Source: Candidatus Aminicenantota bacterium (GTDB lineage: Bacteria > Acidobacteriota > Aminicenantia > Aminicenantales > Saccharicenantaceae). From it: a stretch of 17,714 nucleotides of DNA. Location of the stretch: positions 1-17,714 of the forward strand of contig JAPKZE010000141.1 of assembly GCA_026393955.1 (NCBI GenBank), given 5' to 3'. The stretch's first letter is position 1, and the number at the start of each line of letters is the position of its first letter. Under the pieces are notes generated by a model. The model did no database searches. It was not told where the DNA came from and saw only the letters and a program-made list of their open reading frames with translations. Positions 1 through 7,142 of this stretch are shown here, piece by piece. A program made the translations under genes and the position numbers.

Positions 1-390
1 AAGCTCATGCTCTACGGCAACGACATCTCGGACAAGACCACGGTGCTCGAAGCCGACCTCAAGTGGATCGTCAAGCTCCAGAAGGGCGATTTTCTGGGCA
101 AACCGGTCATCGAAAAACAGCTGGCCGAGGGTCTGACCAGGAAGCTCGTCGGCTTCGAGATGGCCGAGCCGGGCATCGCCCGCCCCCATTACCCGGTCTT
201 CTGGAAGGGCCAACGGGTCGGCGAGGTCGCCTCGGGCACCTTCTCGCCGCTCCTGAAGAAGGCCATCGGTCTCGTCTACCTGCCCATCGGCGGCTCGTCC
301 GTCGGCACGGAATTCGAGATCGAGATCCGGGGCAAACGGACCAAGGCCCGCGTCATCCCCACGCCCTTCTACAAGAGGGCCAAGAAATAA
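1..390 (+). CDS. gcvT: Aminomethyltransferase (glycine cleavage T protein), C-terminal part only
   Basis: This is the 3' end of a gene that begins before the window; 129 codons are present and the reading frame is open from base 1. The visible part matches the GcvT C-terminus: a segment reading LYGNDISDKTTVLEADLKW, then KGDFLGKPVIEKQ, then a C-terminal barrel-like part with FSPLLKKAIGLVYLP. T protein transfers the methylene group of the lipoyl-bound aminomethyl intermediate on GcvH to tetrahydrofolate and releases ammonia. The folate-binding core lies outside the window, so catalytic residues cannot be checked. The gene is followed after 26 bases by gcvH on the same strand and belongs to the same operon. 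The family assignment is secure; the absence of the N-terminus is only a window-edge effect. Confidence 0.95.
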   Translation, partial: KLMLYGNDISDKTTVLEADLKWIVKLQKGDFLGKPVIEKQLAEGLTRKLVGFEMAEPGIARPHYPVFWKGQRVGEVASGTFSPLLKKAIGLVYLPIGGSSVGTEFEIEIRGKRTKARVIPTPFYKRAKK

Positions 391-404
391 CGATTCCGAT
401 CGCC

Positions 405-411
405 AAGGAGG
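405..411 (+). promoter_or_regulatory. Ribosome binding site of gcvH
   Basis: AAGGAGG is a near-perfect Shine-Dalgarno sequence lying 5 bases before the ATG at 417. It fixes the gcvH start there, although the frame stays open far upstream into gcvT. Confidence 0.8.
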
Positions 412-416
412 CACGC

Positions 417-803
417 ATGTATCCGAACGATTTCCGCTACACCAAGGAACACGAATGGATCAAGGTCGAGGGCGGCGAAGCCCTCGTCGGCATCACCGAT
501 TTCGCCCAGCACCAGCTCGGCGACATCATCTACGTCGAGCTCCCCGCCGTGGGCAAGGAGCTGGCTCCCCGCCAGTCGATCGGCGTCGTCGAATCCGTCA
601 AGTCGGTCTCCGACGTCTACGCGCCCGTCCCCGGGACCGTCACCGCGGTCAACGAGGCGCTGGCCCAGACGGCCGACCTCCTCAACAAGGACCCCCACGG
701 CCAGGGCTGGATCGTCCGGATCAAGATCAAGGACAGGAAGGACCTCGACGGCCTGCTTTCGGCCGGCGACTACGAGAAATTCCTGGAGGGTCTCGAGCAC
801 TGA
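417..803 (+). CDS. gcvH: Glycine cleavage system H protein (lipoyl carrier)
   Basis: The product is 128 residues, the usual GcvH length. It begins MYPNDFRYTKEHEW, with the family's typical Y-T-x-E-H-E-W opening. The lipoylation site is visible as VVESVKSVSDVYAP, where Lys62 should carry the lipoyl arm. H protein shuttles the aminomethyl group from the P protein to the T protein and is reoxidised by dihydrolipoamide dehydrogenase, whose gene is not in the window. The start at 417 is chosen because of the AAGGAGG site 5 bases upstream and because homology begins there. The gene sits between gcvT and gcvPA. A GC-rich hairpin covers its stop codon. Confidence 0.96.
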   Translation: MYPNDFRYTKEHEWIKVEGGEALVGITDFAQHQLGDIIYVELPAVGKELAPRQSIGVVESVKSVSDVYAPVPGTVTAVNEALAQTADLLNKDPHGQGWIVRIKIKDRKDLDGLLSAGDYEKFLEGLEH

Positions 804-820
804 GGCCCCGGCCGGCCTCG
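801..820 (+). other. Intercistronic hairpin between gcvH and gcvPA
   Basis: GAGGCC (802-807) and GGCCTC (814-819) form a 6-base stem with a 6-base loop, extendable by one G-U pair. It overlaps the gcvH TGA (801-803) and ends just before the gcvPA ribosome binding site (AGGGGG, 822-827). No T-tract follows, so it is not a classical terminator. It could stabilise the gcvH 3' end or affect gcvPA translation. It could also be chance in GC-rich DNA. Confidence 0.35.
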
Positions 821-834
821 CAGGGGGTTTATTC

Positions 835-2181
835 ATGAGCTATCTCTCTCTCAGCGACAAAGACAAGAAGGAGATGCTGGCCCGGACGGGCGTCGGCTCG
901 GTCGACGAGCTGTTCTGCTGCATCCCCGAAGCGGTCCGCCTCAGGCGGCTCCTCGATCTGCCGCCGGCCCAGTCGGAGCTCGAGCTCGTCCGGACGGTCG
1001 ATGCGATCGGACGGAAGAACGCCGGCGTCGGCCTGCTGTCGTTCCTCGGCGGCGGGGCCTACGACCACTTCATCCCGACGGTCGTCGACTACCTGAGCTC
1101 CCGGGGCGAATTCGTCAGCCCGTACACGCCCTATCAGCCCGAGGTCAGCCAGGGCACGCTCCAGATCATCTTCGAGTACCAGACGCTCATCTGCCAGCTC
1201 ACCGGTCTGGATATCGCCAACGCCTCCCTCTACGACGGCTCGACGGGCACGGCCGAGGCCGTCCTGATGGCCCAGCGTGTCACCGGCCGGAACAAAGTCG
1301 TTCTGGCCGGCTCGCTCCACCCGCAGTACCGCGCGGTCGTCCGGACCTACATCAAAAACCTCGGCATCGAAGCCGTCGAGGTCGGGTTCGGCCCGGACGG
1401 CCGTATCGATAGGACCGAGCTCGGCCGCCTCGTCGACGACAAGACGGCGGCCGTCGTCTATCAATCGCCGAATTTCTTCGGCGTCATCGAGGAGATCAAG
1501 GCCCTCTCCGACGCCGCCCACGCCGCCAAAGCCATGTCCGTCGCCATCGTCGCCGAGGCCCTGTCGCTCGGCCTCCTCGAAGCCCCGGGAAGGCTCGGGG
1601 CCGACATCGTCACCGGCGAAGGCCAGTCGCTCGGCCTGCCCCTGAGCTTCGGCGGGCCTTATCTCGGGTTCATGGCCTGCAAGAAGGAATTCCTGCGCCA
1701 GATGCCCGGCCGGATCGCCGGCCAGACCGTCGACAAGGAAGGCCGCCGCGGCTTCGTCCTGACCCTCTCGACGCGAGAACAGCACATCCGTCGCGAGCGG
1801 GCCACCTCGAACATCTGCAGCAACCAGGCCCTCTGCGCGCTCCGGGCGACCATCTTCATGGAGACCCTGGGCAAGCAGGGGCTCCGGGAGATGGCCTGGC
1901 AGAATGCCCAGAAAGCGGCCTACGCGGCCGACCGCTTGCTCGCCGTCCCGGGTGTCAAGAAGAGATTCAGCGGGCCGGTCTTCAACGAATTTGTCATCGA
2001 CCTTCCCAAACCCTGGGCCGCCGTCGACGCCGGGTTGCGGGAAAAGGGCCTCCTCGGCGGCTTCGGCCTCGGGTCGGCCTATCCCGAGCTCAAGAACGCC
2101 GTCCTCGTGGCCGTCACAGAGCTCCGGACGAAGGACCAGATCGATCGCCTGGCCCGGGCGCTCCAGGAGGTGCTGTCATGA
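835..2181 (+). CDS. gcvPA: Glycine dehydrogenase (decarboxylating) subunit 1, P protein alpha
   Basis: The product is 448 residues, the usual length of the separate GcvPA subunit. Diagnostic segments include SFLGGGAYDHFIPTVVDYL, a YTPYQPEVSQGTLQ stretch, an SLYDGSTGTAEA stretch, LPLSFGGPYLGFMA, and RERATSNICSNQAL near residues 320-335. GcvPA pairs with GcvPB to form the pyridoxal-phosphate enzyme that decarboxylates glycine and loads the aminomethyl group onto GcvH. In the two-subunit form the cofactor lysine is on the beta subunit, so this chain mainly contributes to the interface and active-site wall (known for the family, not visible here). An AGGGGG site lies 7 bases before the ATG. The TGA overlaps the gcvPB ATG by 4 bases, suggesting coupled translation at equal stoichiometry. 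Confidence 0.96.
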   Translation: MSYLSLSDKDKKEMLARTGVGSVDELFCCIPEAVRLRRLLDLPPAQSELELVRTVDAIGRKNAGVGLLSFLGGGAYDHFIPTVVDYLSSRGEFVSPYTPYQPEVSQGTLQIIFEYQTLICQLTGLDIANASLYDGSTGTAEAVLMAQRVTGRNKVVLAGSLHPQYRAVVRTYIKNLGIEAVEVGFGPDGRIDRTELGRLVDDKTAAVVYQSPNFFGVIEEIKALSDAAHAAKAMSVAIVAEALSLGLLEAPGRLGADIVTGEGQSLGLPLSFGGPYLGFMACKKEFLRQMPGRIAGQTVDKEGRRGFVLTLSTREQHIRRERATSNICSNQALCALRATIFMETLGKQGLREMAWQNAQKAAYAADRLLAVPGVKKRFSGPVFNEFVIDLPKPWAAVDAGLREKGLLGGFGLGSAYPELKNAVLVAVTELRTKDQIDRLARALQEVLS

Positions 2182-3635
2182 TCAAGGAGATCCGCGAGCC
2201 CCTCATCTTCGAGATCAGCGCGGCGGGCAAGCGGGCCGCCGGGCTGCCGGCCCTGGACGTCCCCGAAAAGAAGGACCTGCTGGCCGGCGTAGCCCTGCGC
2301 CGCGAGCTCGAGGACTTCCCCGAGGTCTCCGAGACCGAGATCGTCCGGCACTTCACCCGGCTGTCCCAGAAGAACTACTGCGTCGATCTGGGCCTCTATC
2401 CGCTCGGGTCCTGCACCATGAAGTACAATCCCAAGATCAACGAGCGCCTGTCGGCCCACCCCGCGTTCGCCGGCTCGCATCCGCTCGCGCCCGTGGATCT
2501 CATCCAGGGGAACCTGGAGGTCCTGAAAACGCTCGAAGGCTTTCTCTGCGAGATCGCCGGCATGGACGCTTTCACGCTCCAGCCGGTGGCCGGGGCCCAC
2601 GGCGAGCTGACGGGCATGATGCTCATCCGAGCCGCCCTCGAGGCCCGGGGCAATGCCCGGAAGTACGTCCTCATCCCGGACTCCGCCCACGGCACGAACC
2701 CGTCGTCGGCCCACATCTGCGGCTACACGGTCAAGGAGATCAAGTCCAACGAGAAGGGGACCATCGACCTGGCCTCGCTCGAGCAGGCCATGACCGATGA
2801 GGTCGCCGCGCTCATGGTCACCAATCCCAACACGCTCGGCGTCTTCGAGTCCGACATCGTGCGCATCGCCGAGATCGTCCACGCCAAGGGCGGCTTCGTC
2901 TACATGGACGGGGCCAACATGAACGCCCTGACCGGGATCGTGCGCCCCGGCGACATGGGCATCGATGTCCTCCACATCAACCTCCACAAGACGTTCTCGA
3001 CGCCCCACGGCGGGGGCGGACCCGGTTCCGGCCCGGTCGGGGTCAAGAAGGAGCTCGTGCCCTTCCTTCCGGTCCCGGTCATCGCGGAGAAAGGCGGCCG
3101 CTACGTCCTCGATTTCGACCGCCCCGAATCCATCGGCCGCGTCCGGGCCTACTTCGGGAATTATGCGGTCAACGTCCGGGCCCTGTGCTATATCCTGACG
3201 CTCGGACCTGTGGGCGTGCGGGAGATCGCCGAGTTCGCCGTCCTCAACGCCAACTATATCCGCAAAAGCCTCGAAGGGGAGTTCGACCTCAAATACACGA
3301 CCGCGTCCATGCACGAGTGCGTCTTCTCGGACAAGATCCAGAAGGCCTTCGGTGTGACCAACCTCGACATCTCCAAGAGGCTCATCGATTACGGCGTCCA
3401 CCCGCCGACGATGTCCTTCCCGCTCATCGTCCACGGCGCCCTGATGATCGAGCCGACCGAGACCGAGAGCCGCCGCGACCTCGACCATTTTATCGACGCC
3501 ATGAAGGCCATCGCCAAAGAGGCCCAGGAGAACCCCGAGATCCTCCACGCGGCGCCGCACGTCACTTACGTCAGCCGCCTCGACGAGGTGGCCGCGGCCA
3601 AATTCCCCGTCCTGCGGTGGGAGAAGAAACCCTAG
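2178..3635 (+). CDS. gcvPB: Glycine dehydrogenase (decarboxylating) subunit 2, P protein beta
   Basis: The product is 485 residues, normal for separate GcvPB. The cofactor motif HINLHKTFSTPHGGGGPGSG is intact, with Lys271 expected to hold pyridoxal phosphate; the following glycine-rich loop is also typical. Other family marks are LYPLGSCTMKYNPK (about residues 73-86), LQPVAGAHGELTGM, DSAHGTNPSSA and VYMDGANMNAL. Together with GcvPA it decarboxylates glycine. A strong AGGAGG site (2165-2170) lies inside the end of gcvPA, 7 bases before the ATG, and the two genes overlap by ATGA. The TAG stop is followed immediately, with no spacer base, by the glyQ ATG. Confidence 0.96.
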   Translation: MIKEIREPLIFEISAAGKRAAGLPALDVPEKKDLLAGVALRRELEDFPEVSETEIVRHFTRLSQKNYCVDLGLYPLGSCTMKYNPKINERLSAHPAFAGSHPLAPVDLIQGNLEVLKTLEGFLCEIAGMDAFTLQPVAGAHGELTGMMLIRAALEARGNARKYVLIPDSAHGTNPSSAHICGYTVKEIKSNEKGTIDLASLEQAMTDEVAALMVTNPNTLGVFESDIVRIAEIVHAKGGFVYMDGANMNALTGIVRPGDMGIDVLHINLHKTFSTPHGGGGPGSGPVGVKKELVPFLPVPVIAEKGGRYVLDFDRPESIGRVRAYFGNYAVNVRALCYILTLGPVGVREIAEFAVLNANYIRKSLEGEFDLKYTTASMHECVFSDKIQKAFGVTNLDISKRLIDYGVHPPTMSFPLIVHGALMIEPTETESRRDLDHFIDAMKAIAKEAQENPEILHAAPHVTYVSRLDEVAAAKFPVLRWEKKP

Positions 3636-4484
3636 ATGGCCCTCCAAGACTTGATCCTCGGCCTGCACCGGTTCTGGGCCGGACAGGGTTGCTATCTGGC
3701 CCAGACGTACGACGTGGAGGTCGGCGCCGGCACGATGACCCCCGACACCTTCTTCCGGGTCCTCGGTCCGCGGCCCTGGCGGGTCGGCTACGTCCAGCCC
3801 TCGAGGCGTCCGGACGACGGCCGCTACGGCGAGAACCCCAACCGGGTCCAGAAACACCTCCAGTACCAGGTCATCATGAAGCCGTCGCCGGCGGACATCC
3901 AGGACGTCTACGTCCGGAGCCTCCGCTCGTTCGGCATCGCCCTTGAGGACCACGACCTCCGCTTCGACGAGGACAACTGGGAATCGCCGACGATCGGCGC
4001 CTGGGGGGTCGGCTGGCAGGTGCTGCTCGACGGCCTCGAGATCTCGCAGTTCACCTATTTCCAGCAGTGCGGCGGCATCGACCTCGCCCCCGTCCCGGTC
4101 GAGATCACATACGGCCTCGAGCGGCTGGAGATGTTCCTGGAGCAGAAGGACGACATCTACGACCTCGACTGGTCGGCCGACGTCAGCTACCGCGACCTCC
4201 GTCTCCGCGAGGAGAAAGAGTTCTCGGAGTATAACTTCACCGCCGCGTCCGTGGCCATGCTTCGCCAGGCCTTCAACGCCAGCCACAAGGAAGCCGCCCG
4301 TCTCATCGCCAGGGACCTGCTCCTGCCGGCCTATGACATGTGCCTGAAGTGCTCCCATAACTTCAACCTGCTCGACTCCCGCGGGGCCATCAGCGTCACC
4401 GAGCGGGTCAAGATGATCTCCCAGATCCGCGGCCTCGTGAACGACATCGCCCGCCGCTATACCGGCGGTAAGGACGGCGCCTGA
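3636..4484 (+). CDS. glyQ: Glycyl-tRNA synthetase, alpha subunit
   Basis: The product is 282 residues, slightly shorter than the roughly 290-300 common for this subunit. It opens with LQDLILGLHRFWAGQGC, as the family does. The class II core is clear: GAGTMTPDTFFRVLGP, then the motif-2 region RPWRVGYVQPSRRPDDGRYG with the ENPNR loop, and motif 3 as PVEITYGLERLEMFLE. This subunit forms glycyl-adenylate and, with GlyS, charges tRNA-Gly in the cytoplasm (alpha2beta2 type). The ATG directly abuts the gcvPB TAG and the TGA overlaps the glyS ATG by one base. It therefore reads as part of the glycine cleavage operon, an uncommon placement that links glycine use in translation and catabolism. Confidence 0.95.
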   Translation: MALQDLILGLHRFWAGQGCYLAQTYDVEVGAGTMTPDTFFRVLGPRPWRVGYVQPSRRPDDGRYGENPNRVQKHLQYQVIMKPSPADIQDVYVRSLRSFGIALEDHDLRFDEDNWESPTIGAWGVGWQVLLDGLEISQFTYFQQCGGIDLAPVPVEITYGLERLEMFLEQKDDIYDLDWSADVSYRDLRLREEKEFSEYNFTAASVAMLRQAFNASHKEAARLIARDLLLPAYDMCLKCSHNFNLLDSRGAISVTERVKMISQIRGLVNDIARRYTGGKDGA

Positions 4485-6574
4485 TGGAATTCCTGCTCGA
4501 GCTTCTGACCGAGGAACTCCCGGCGTCCCACATCCGCTCGGCCCTCGAGCAGATCGAGGCCGGCCTGCGCCAGGAGCTGCTCGCCGCCCGCATCGATATC
4601 GCCTCCCTCAAGACCCTGGCGACGCCGCGGCGCCTGGTCGCCGCCGGCGATCTCGCCGAAGGCCAGGAGGACCGCGAGGAGCTCGTCACGGGCCCCCCCC
4701 TGTCCATCGCCAAGGGACCCGACGGCGCCCTGACCGTGGCCGGCAAAGGCTTCGCCCGGTCACAGGGAGTCGACGAAAGCCAGCTCGAAGCGGTCCGGAC
4801 CGCCAAGGGCGAGTATCTCGGCTTCCGACGCAAGGCCAAGGGGACGCCGACGTCCGAGATCCTGGCCGCCGCTGTTCCCCGCGTCCTGGGCTCGCTCTCG
4901 TTCCCCAAGATGATGCGCTGGGCGGAGAGCCCCCTCCGCTTCTCCCGCCCTATCCACGGCCTGCTCTGTGTCTTCGGCAGCCGGACCGTGGCCGCGTCGT
5001 TCGAGGGTTTCCGGGCCTCCGACGAGACGGTCGGCCATAGGATCGCTTCGCCCGGGCCGGTCAAGGCGTCGGATTTCGCCGCCTACCGCGCCGCCCTCGC
5101 AAAGAGCTTCGTCGTGGTCGACCCGGCCGACCGGAAGAGGATGATCCTGGCCCAGATCGACGCCGCGCTGGCCCCGCTCGAGGCCCAAGCTTACCCCGAC
5201 GAGGCGCTCCTCGACGACCTGACCCTCAATGTCGAGCATCCGCTCGTGGTCTTCGGCGCCTTCCCAGAGGCCTACCTCGGCCTGCCTCTCGAGGTCCTGG
5301 CCACGGCCATGCGGCAAGGCCAGAAGCTGTTCTCCGTCGTCCGCGATGAAAAACAGCTCCCGTATTTCCTCGGGGTCGCCGACGCCGTCGTGGACGCCAA
5401 GGGGCTCATTCGACGGGGCAACGAGCGCGTTCTCCGGGCCCGGCTCGCGGACGCCCGCTTCTTCTGGGACCAGGACCGCAAGGTCCCGCTGGCCGATCGG
5501 GCGGCCGGTCTGAAGAACGTGCTCTTCCAGGAAAAGCTCGGCAGCTACGAAGACAAGACGCTGCGCCTGAAGAAGATCGCCGGCTATCTCTGCGACAAGC
5601 TCGCCCCCGAGGTCAAGGCCGCCGCGGTCGAGGCGGCCTCGCTGTGCAAGGCCGATCTGCTGACGGAGATGGTCAAGGAATTCTCGGGCCTGCAGGGCCG
5701 CATGGGCGGCCTCTATGCCCGGGAGGAGGGCCTTCCCGCCGACGTCCATAGGGCCATCTACGAGCATTACCAGCCGGGCAGCCTCGAGGACGCTTCTCCG
5801 GCCTCGCCCACGGGCGCGATCCTGTCGCTCGCGGACAAGATGGATTCGATCGTCGGGGCCGTCGGCGTCGGGCTCCAGGTCAGCGGCTCGAGCGACCCCT
5901 TCGGGCTGCGCCGCAACGCCCAAGGCGTTTGCAAGGTCGTCCTGGACCGGAAGCTCCGGTTCTCCTTCCCCCTCCTCATCGACCGCATCCTGGCCGCCTA
6001 CGGCGACCGGCTGACCCTCGGACGGGCCGAGGTCAAGGCCGCCTGTCACGACTTCTTCGCCGGGCGCCTGAGGTTCATCCTCGAGAAGAAGGGCTACCGC
6101 TACGACCTCGTCTCCGCGGCCTTGGGCCCTGGCCTCGACCAGATCGTCGACGCTCAGGCCCGCGTCGAGGCCCTGGACGCCCTCAAGTCCAGCCCCCAGT
6201 TCGAACCCTTCATCCTGATGGCCAAGCGGATCAACAACATCCTCAAGGGCCTGCCCGCGGCCAAGGTCAATCCGGACCTGTTCGTCGAGAAGGAGGAGCG
6301 CGAGCTCTACTCGACGCTCTCGATCGTCAGCAGCAACGCCCAGCCGATGATCGCCCGGGGCGACTTCGCCCGGGCCCAGGGCATCCTTTTCAAGCTCCAG
6401 CCCGTGCTCAACACGTTCTTCGACAAGGTCCTGGTGATGGCCGAGGATAAGAAGACGCGGCAGAACCGGCTGGGCCTCCTGCAGTCCATCGCCAAGATGC
6501 TCCTGGGGATCGCAGACTACTCCCAGATCGTGGTCGAGGGGGAGAGGACGGCCAAGCCGAAGGCCGGGCGCTAG
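4484..6574 (+). CDS. glyS: Glycyl-tRNA synthetase, beta subunit
   Basis: The product is 696 residues, close to the usual 690. It opens MEFLLELLTEELPASHI, typical for the family. SFPKMMRWAESPLRFSRPIH lies at about residues 139-158, followed by GNERVLRARLADARFFWDQD (312-331), KADLLTEMVKEFSGLQGRMG (389-408) and LADKMDSIVGAVGVG (449-463). SSDPFGLRRNAQG follows at about 469-481, in the position of the family's SKDPFALRR segment. The C-terminus has the anticodon-binding DALR-like part ending FFDKVLVMAEDKKTRQNRL. The beta chain recognises tRNA-Gly and is needed for aminoacylation by GlyQ. It starts in a TGATG junction with glyQ, so translation is probably coupled. It is the last gene of the operon, converging on the PilZ gene 15 bases away. 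Confidence 0.95.
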   Translation: MEFLLELLTEELPASHIRSALEQIEAGLRQELLAARIDIASLKTLATPRRLVAAGDLAEGQEDREELVTGPPLSIAKGPDGALTVAGKGFARSQGVDESQLEAVRTAKGEYLGFRRKAKGTPTSEILAAAVPRVLGSLSFPKMMRWAESPLRFSRPIHGLLCVFGSRTVAASFEGFRASDETVGHRIASPGPVKASDFAAYRAALAKSFVVVDPADRKRMILAQIDAALAPLEAQAYPDEALLDDLTLNVEHPLVVFGAFPEAYLGLPLEVLATAMRQGQKLFSVVRDEKQLPYFLGVADAVVDAKGLIRRGNERVLRARLADARFFWDQDRKVPLADRAAGLKNVLFQEKLGSYEDKTLRLKKIAGYLCDKLAPEVKAAAVEAASLCKADLLTEMVKEFSGLQGRMGGLYAREEGLPADVHRAIYEHYQPGSLEDASPASPTGAILSLADKMDSIVGAVGVGLQVSGSSDPFGLRRNAQGVCKVVLDRKLRFSFPLLIDRILAAYGDRLTLGRAEVKAACHDFFAGRLRFILEKKGYRYDLVSAALGPGLDQIVDAQARVEALDALKSSPQFEPFILMAKRINNILKGLPAAKVNPDLFVEKEERELYSTLSIVSSNAQPMIARGDFARAQGILFKLQPVLNTFFDKVLVMAEDKKTRQNRLGLLQSIAKMLLGIADYSQIVVEGERTAKPKAGR

Positions 6575-6576
6575 AC

Positions 6577-6588
6577 CGGGCCGGCCCG
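6577..6588. other. Perfect 12-base palindrome in the glyS/PilZ convergent gap
   Basis: CGGGCCGGCCCG fills most of the 15-base gap between two convergent genes. As a hairpin it gives only four GC pairs around a CCGG loop and no T-tract follows, so its role as a bidirectional terminator is only a weak possibility. Confidence 0.25.
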
Positions 6589-6589
6589 C

Positions 6590-7024
6590 TCAGGCGCCGA
6601 ATTCACCCGGCTTGGACGGGTCGGACGGCTCTTCGGGTTCGATGAATTTCGATTCCAATGCGACGATCTTGGTCAGGGTTTGGGGAACGTTCTGGTGCTT
6701 TTCGAGCCCGTACGGATTGATCTGGACGCCGGCCTGGTATTTGTAGCTCTTCCCGGCATTGAAGGTCGACCAGCGCACCCGGCCCTTGAGGTCGATGGGG
6801 ACCCGCTCGCCGGGGATGGACAGCTGAATCGTGACCTTGGACTTGAACTTTAGGGGCTTCTGGGTCAGGAACCGGATGCCGCCGCGGCTGAGGTCGAGGA
6901 TCGGGCAGAACTCCTCGTCGTTCCCGGACTTGGGGGAAAAGAGCCTCGTGATCCGGTAGGAAACGGTCGCACCGGGGATCTTGAACCTCTGGCAGAGGCG
7001 CCTTTCGATTTCCTTAACGCCCAT
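6590..7024 (-). CDS. Stand-alone PilZ domain protein (probable cyclic di-GMP receptor)
   Basis: The product is 144 residues and is essentially one PilZ domain. Both parts of the cyclic di-GMP signature are present: R9-L-C-Q-R13 near the start (RxxxR) and D44-L-S46-R-G-G49 (DxSxxG) in DLSRGGIRF. A beta-rich stretch follows (VTIQLSIPGERVPIDLKGRV), then an acidic, proline-containing tail. No signal peptide or membrane segment is seen, so it is probably cytoplasmic. From the family it should bind cyclic di-GMP and modulate a partner such as motility or polysaccharide machinery; the partner cannot be read from the neighbours. The ATG at 7024 has a GGAGG site 6 bases upstream (7031-7035). The gene appears to be transcribed alone from a promoter at 7103-7132. 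Confidence 0.88.
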   Translation of the reverse strand: MGVKEIERRLCQRFKIPGATVSYRITRLFSPKSGNDEEFCPILDLSRGGIRFLTQKPLKFKSKVTIQLSIPGERVPIDLKGRVRWSTFNAGKSYKYQAGVQINPYGLEKHQNVPQTLTKIVALESKFIEPEEPSDPSKPGEFGA

Positions 7025-7068
7025 CCTGGTCCTCCGTTCTTTCCGGCGATTCCCGCGGCCGCGTGGCC

Positions 7069-7092
7069 GGAGGCCGTCTCCGAGAGGCCTCC
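7069..7092 (-). other. 5' UTR hairpin upstream of the PilZ gene
   Basis: GGAGGCC (7069-7075) and GGCCTCC (7086-7092) form a perfect 7-base stem with a 10-base loop. It lies between the predicted PilZ transcription start (about 7096) and its ribosome binding site (7031-7035), so it would sit at the very 5' end of the leader. No T-tract follows on the minus strand, which argues against a terminator for the upstream gene. It may be a stability element or chance. Confidence 0.35.
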
Positions 7093-7102
7093 TCCTGCTC
7101 CA

Positions 7103-7132
7103 AGATATAGCAGAGGCCGGGCGCGGAAGTCA
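7103..7132 (-). promoter_or_regulatory. Sigma-70-like promoter of the PilZ gene
   Basis: On the minus strand, TTGACT (7132-7127) is followed after 18 bases by TATATC (7108-7103), preceded by TGC, which resembles an extended -10 element. It lies in the gap after the upstream gene's stop codon and about 80 bases before the PilZ start. Assigned by consensus match only. Confidence 0.45.
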
Positions 7133-7142
7133 AATCGGCGGG

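Noticed and set aside
1..390. gcvT as a truncated or broken gene
   Set aside because: The frame is open to the first base of the window and ends in a normal C-terminus, so only the window edge truncates it.
2079..4358. A long open frame (over 750 codons) on the minus strand opposite gcvPB and glyQ
   Set aside because: It is antisense to firmly identified genes, has a composition dominated by Asp, Glu, Arg, Gly and Val as expected from reading GC-rich genes backwards, and shows no domain.
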